A stretch of 5,483 nucleotides of DNA from Planctomycetaceae bacterium. Lineage in GTDB: Bacteria; Planctomycetota; Planctomycetia; Pirellulales; Pirellulaceae. The notes below the pieces were generated by a model that saw only the letters and a program-made list of their open reading frames with translations, searched no databases and had not been told where the DNA came from. Positions within the stretch are counted from its first letter, which is position 1, and every line of letters starts with the position of its first letter. Positions 5,109-5,483 of the stretch are shown here, piece after piece. A program made the translations under genes and the position numbers. The DNA lies in the NCBI GenBank assembly GCA_003455945.1, contig DMPQ01000202.1, positions 1,206 to 6,688 of the forward strand, in the 5' to 3' direction.

Positions 5109-5483
5109 TCAGTCGAGCATCCGCATCGAACTGCGGAGCTGCTCGCGATCGTGATCGATCAGCGCGTCGGTCACCAGATGCAGGTCGCCGGCCAGCACCT
5201 GGTCGAGCTTGTAGATCGTGAAGTTGATCCGGTGATCGGTCACGCGGTTTTCGGGATAGTTGTAGGTCCGGATCCGCTGGCTCCGGTCCCCCGAGCCGAC
5301 GAGCGACTTGCGTTCGGCGGAGCGCTTGCGGTCCTCTTCCTCGCGCTTCAGGTCGTACAGCCGAGCCTTGAGCACACGGAGCGCCTTGGCCAGATTCTTG
5401 TGCTGACTCTTTTCGTCCTGGCACTGGACGACGACGCCGGTCTCCAGGTGAGTCAGTCGGACCGCCGATTCGGTCTTGTTGAC
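5109..5483 (-). CDS. prfA: Peptide chain release factor 1, C-terminal part (cut by window edge)
   Basis: The last 124 residues of release factor 1, which recognises UAA and UAG stop codons and triggers peptide release on the ribosome. The frame is open to the right edge. It begins [16 protein letters not shown], which in the family follows directly after the catalytic GGQH, so the GGQ motif lies just outside the window. Then come [14 protein letters not shown] (17-30), the helix [20 protein letters not shown], and [25 protein letters not shown], which marks RF1 rather than RF2. By my recollection of the E. coli protein, the remaining length matches the same segment there. The gene often downstream of prfA, prmC (the methylase acting on this GGQ), is not next here; a 249-base gap and then ubiE follow. 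Confidence 0.95.
   Translation of the reverse strand, partial: VNKTESAVRLTHLETGVVVQCQDEKSQHKNLAKALRVLKARLYDLKREEEDRKRSAERKSLVGSGDRSQRIRTYNYPENRVTDHRINFTIYKLDQVLAGDLHLVTDALIDHDREQLRSSMRMLD

Noticed and set aside
4300..5424. 374-residue minus-strand open frame spanning prfA, the gap and ubiE
   Set aside because: It runs out of frame through two recognised genes and is Arg/Ser/Pro-rich; long open frames are common in GC-rich DNA.

Overview
This is a compact, GC-rich bacterial window (by eye about two-thirds G+C). It reads best as chromosomal DNA from a planctomycete-like bacterium. The reasons are: a UbiA-family prenyltransferase of the futalosine-pathway (MqnP) type, an exported protein with two DUF11-like domains behind a long Pro/Ala/Ser/Thr linker, a small Trp-rich two-helix membrane protein, and dispersed GC-rich intergenic repeats. 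The phylum is an inference from gene content, not a measured placement.

Layout, left to right. Positions 1-249 are non-coding and begin with a degenerate direct repeat. A short plus-strand gene (250-564) encodes a 104-residue membrane protein of unknown function. It converges on a minus-strand gene (586-2070) for a secreted DUF11-like protein of 494 residues. Only 21 bases separate their stop codons, and a perfect 12-bp inverted repeat spans the junction. Positions 2071-2513 are a 443-base non-coding stretch. Next, all on the minus strand, come a UbiA/MqnP-type prenyltransferase (2514-3515), a UbiX-type flavin prenyltransferase (3505-4110) and a UbiE/MenG methyltransferase (4107-4859). After a 249-base gap with a terminator-like hairpin comes the 3' part of prfA (release factor 1), cut by the right edge just after its GGQ motif.

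In transcription order the central block is ubiE, ubiX, ubiA. The genes overlap by 4 and 11 bases, so they very probably form one translationally coupled operon. Together they cover late menaquinone (or less likely ubiquinone) synthesis: attachment of the polyprenyl tail, supply of the prenylated flavin needed by a UbiD-type decarboxylase, and the final C-methylation. The decarboxylase itself is not in the window.

I found no mobile element, CRISPR array, tRNA, rRNA or defence system, and no clearly new multi-gene system. The items most worth a second look are non-coding: a 24-26 base motif shared by two intergenic regions, the convergent stem holding both stop codons, the hairpin and tiny open frame just ahead of ubiE, and a strong excess of GATC sites.
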